Assembly (NCBI GenBank): GCA_049578985.1
Contig: JBAUMZ010000205.1
Location: 1 to 5,355 of the forward strand
Direction of reading: 5' to 3'
Source of the DNA: TH5896 sp049578985
Lineage (GTDB): Archaea > Thermoproteota > Nitrososphaeria > Nitrososphaerales > Nitrososphaeraceae
DNA: 5,355 bases
Below the pieces are notes generated by a model. That model did no database searches and was not told where the DNA came from. It saw nothing but the letters and a program-made list of their open reading frames with translations. Every line of letters starts with the position of its first letter. Position 1 is the first letter of the stretch. Shown one piece after another: positions 4,881-5,355 of the stretch. Position numbers and translations under genes: made by a program.

Positions 4881-5075
4881 CTATGAAAAATATCGTTCTT
4901 TACCCGGACTATCCACATAATCTCTAGCTTCTTGTGTTAACTCCTTGATGATAGGAGTACCGACATCTACTGCTTTCTCAAACCCAGTAATAACTCCAGA
5001 AGAAAATGTCTTCCATCCAAGCCCCACTATAGCTAGGATTATTACTACCAGTAGAAGTAAGCCAAATAACCCCAT
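4881..5075 (-). CDS. Small single-span membrane protein, function unknown
   Basis: A 64-residue protein with an N-terminal membrane helix (about 3-20, LFGLLLLVVIILAIVGLG) and then a short linker WKTFSSGVITGF. It ends in an amphipathic, charged tail (VGTPIIKELTQEARDYVDSP), probably helical. The hydrophobic start has no basic residue before it and K22 follows it. Small membrane proteins of this form are common in Nitrososphaeria genomes, but I cannot assign a role. A TTATAG element 27-32 bases before the ATG (5102-5107) supports this start and a leaderless transcript. The gene faces the epimerase tail-to-tail with 180 bases between. A plus-strand frame over the same DNA is an overlap artefact. 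Confidence 0.75.
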   Translation of the reverse strand: MGLFGLLLLVVIILAIVGLGWKTFSSGVITGFEKAVDVGTPIIKELTQEARDYVDSPGKERYFS

Positions 5076-5101
5076 TCCGTATGTATTATACGGTGAATTA
5101 G

Positions 5102-5107
5102 CTATAA
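5102..5107 (-). promoter_or_regulatory. Putative TATA box of the small membrane protein gene
   Basis: On the minus strand TTATAG is centred about 29 bases upstream of ATG 5075, the usual position for an archaeal TATA box driving a leaderless mRNA. A second AT-rich element (GTATAATAC) lies too close to the ATG for this role. Confidence 0.35.
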
Positions 5108-5196
5108 TGTCACCTATGTTAGGACGTACAACACTTAATTACTTACAACAATAGTATAAAGGGAAATAAAATCATAATGTCGTATAACAAATATTT

Positions 5197-5334
5197 TTAT
5201 GTCGGATTTCTTTTTTCACTTAATTGATATTCCTTATTTAAGGCCCATACTTGGCACTCGCTTAACTTAAACTGTGGTTTAATTGCAGAGGCTTCGGCTT
5301 TGTCTCTAAGAATGGTGTAAATTAACTGTTGTAT
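5197..5334 (-). pseudogene. C-terminal fragment of an unrecognised protein
   Basis: A minus-strand frame of 45 residues is open from just after an in-frame TAA (5337-5335) to TAA at 5199-5197. It reads LIYTILRDKAEASAIKPQFK and then LSECQVWALNKEYQLSEKRN, a protein-like mix of charged and hydrophobic residues suggesting two helices. It contains no ATG, GTG or TTG near its start, so it looks like the tail of a longer gene interrupted by the TAA or by a frameshift, with the remainder beyond the right edge. It lies upstream of the small membrane protein gene on the same strand. I do not recognise the family. Confidence 0.4.
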
Positions 5335-5355
5335 TTACACAGATAGGTGGGGGGA

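Noticed and set aside
4945..5154. Plus-strand 69-residue frame
   Set aside because: It lies opposite the small membrane protein gene, which has a proper membrane helix and TATA spacing; the plus frame is proline/serine-rich without a domain.

Overview
The window reads as a gene-poor, AT-rich stretch of an archaeal chromosome. The best fit is an ammonia-oxidising Nitrososphaeria archaeon (Thaumarchaeota), possibly Nitrosocosmicus-like. This is inferred from the low coding density, starts placed close behind TATA-box-like elements with no clear Shine-Dalgarno sequence, and small exported or membrane proteins of a style familiar from that class. No rRNA, tRNA, CRISPR array or replication gene was found.

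Layout. Positions 1-588 hold no convincing intact gene: there is a strong hairpin (174-227), two weak overlapping short frames, and a start-less open frame (343-552) that looks like a gene relic. A small helix-hairpin-helix (HhH) protein follows (589-813, +). A promoter with a 21-bp-spaced repeat precedes a membrane-anchored extracytoplasmic protein (1114-1725, +). Convergent to it is a minus-strand pair: an unrecognised 113-residue protein (1798-2139) and, six bases upstream of its ATG, a small frameshifted gene (2143-2314).

Positions 2400-3500 form a gene graveyard. It contains a ribbon-helix-helix (VapB-like) antitoxin reading broken by a TGA (2460-2588), a cysteine/histidine zinc-binding protein broken into at least two frames (2659-2990), and, facing it, the frameshifted C-terminal half of an IS4/IS5-superfamily transposase with a clear Y(2)R(3)E(6)K signature (2952-3429, -). 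The insertion-sequence relic and the decayed genes beside it suggest an old integration hotspot.

The last third has the best-preserved gene, an exported D-glucuronyl C5-epimerase-like protein (3876-4700, +). Its TATA-like box is preceded by inverted GGTAA/TTACC half-sites. A 64-residue single-span membrane protein (4881-5075, -) and a start-less coding fragment running towards the right edge (5197-5334, -) follow.

The genes do not form one pathway. The intact ones point to the cell envelope (epimerase, anchored beta-rich protein, small membrane protein). I see no new multi-gene system. The items most worth checking are the lone epimerase with its upstream repeat array, the 174-227 hairpin, and the decayed antitoxin and zinc-protein readings that a standard gene caller would miss.
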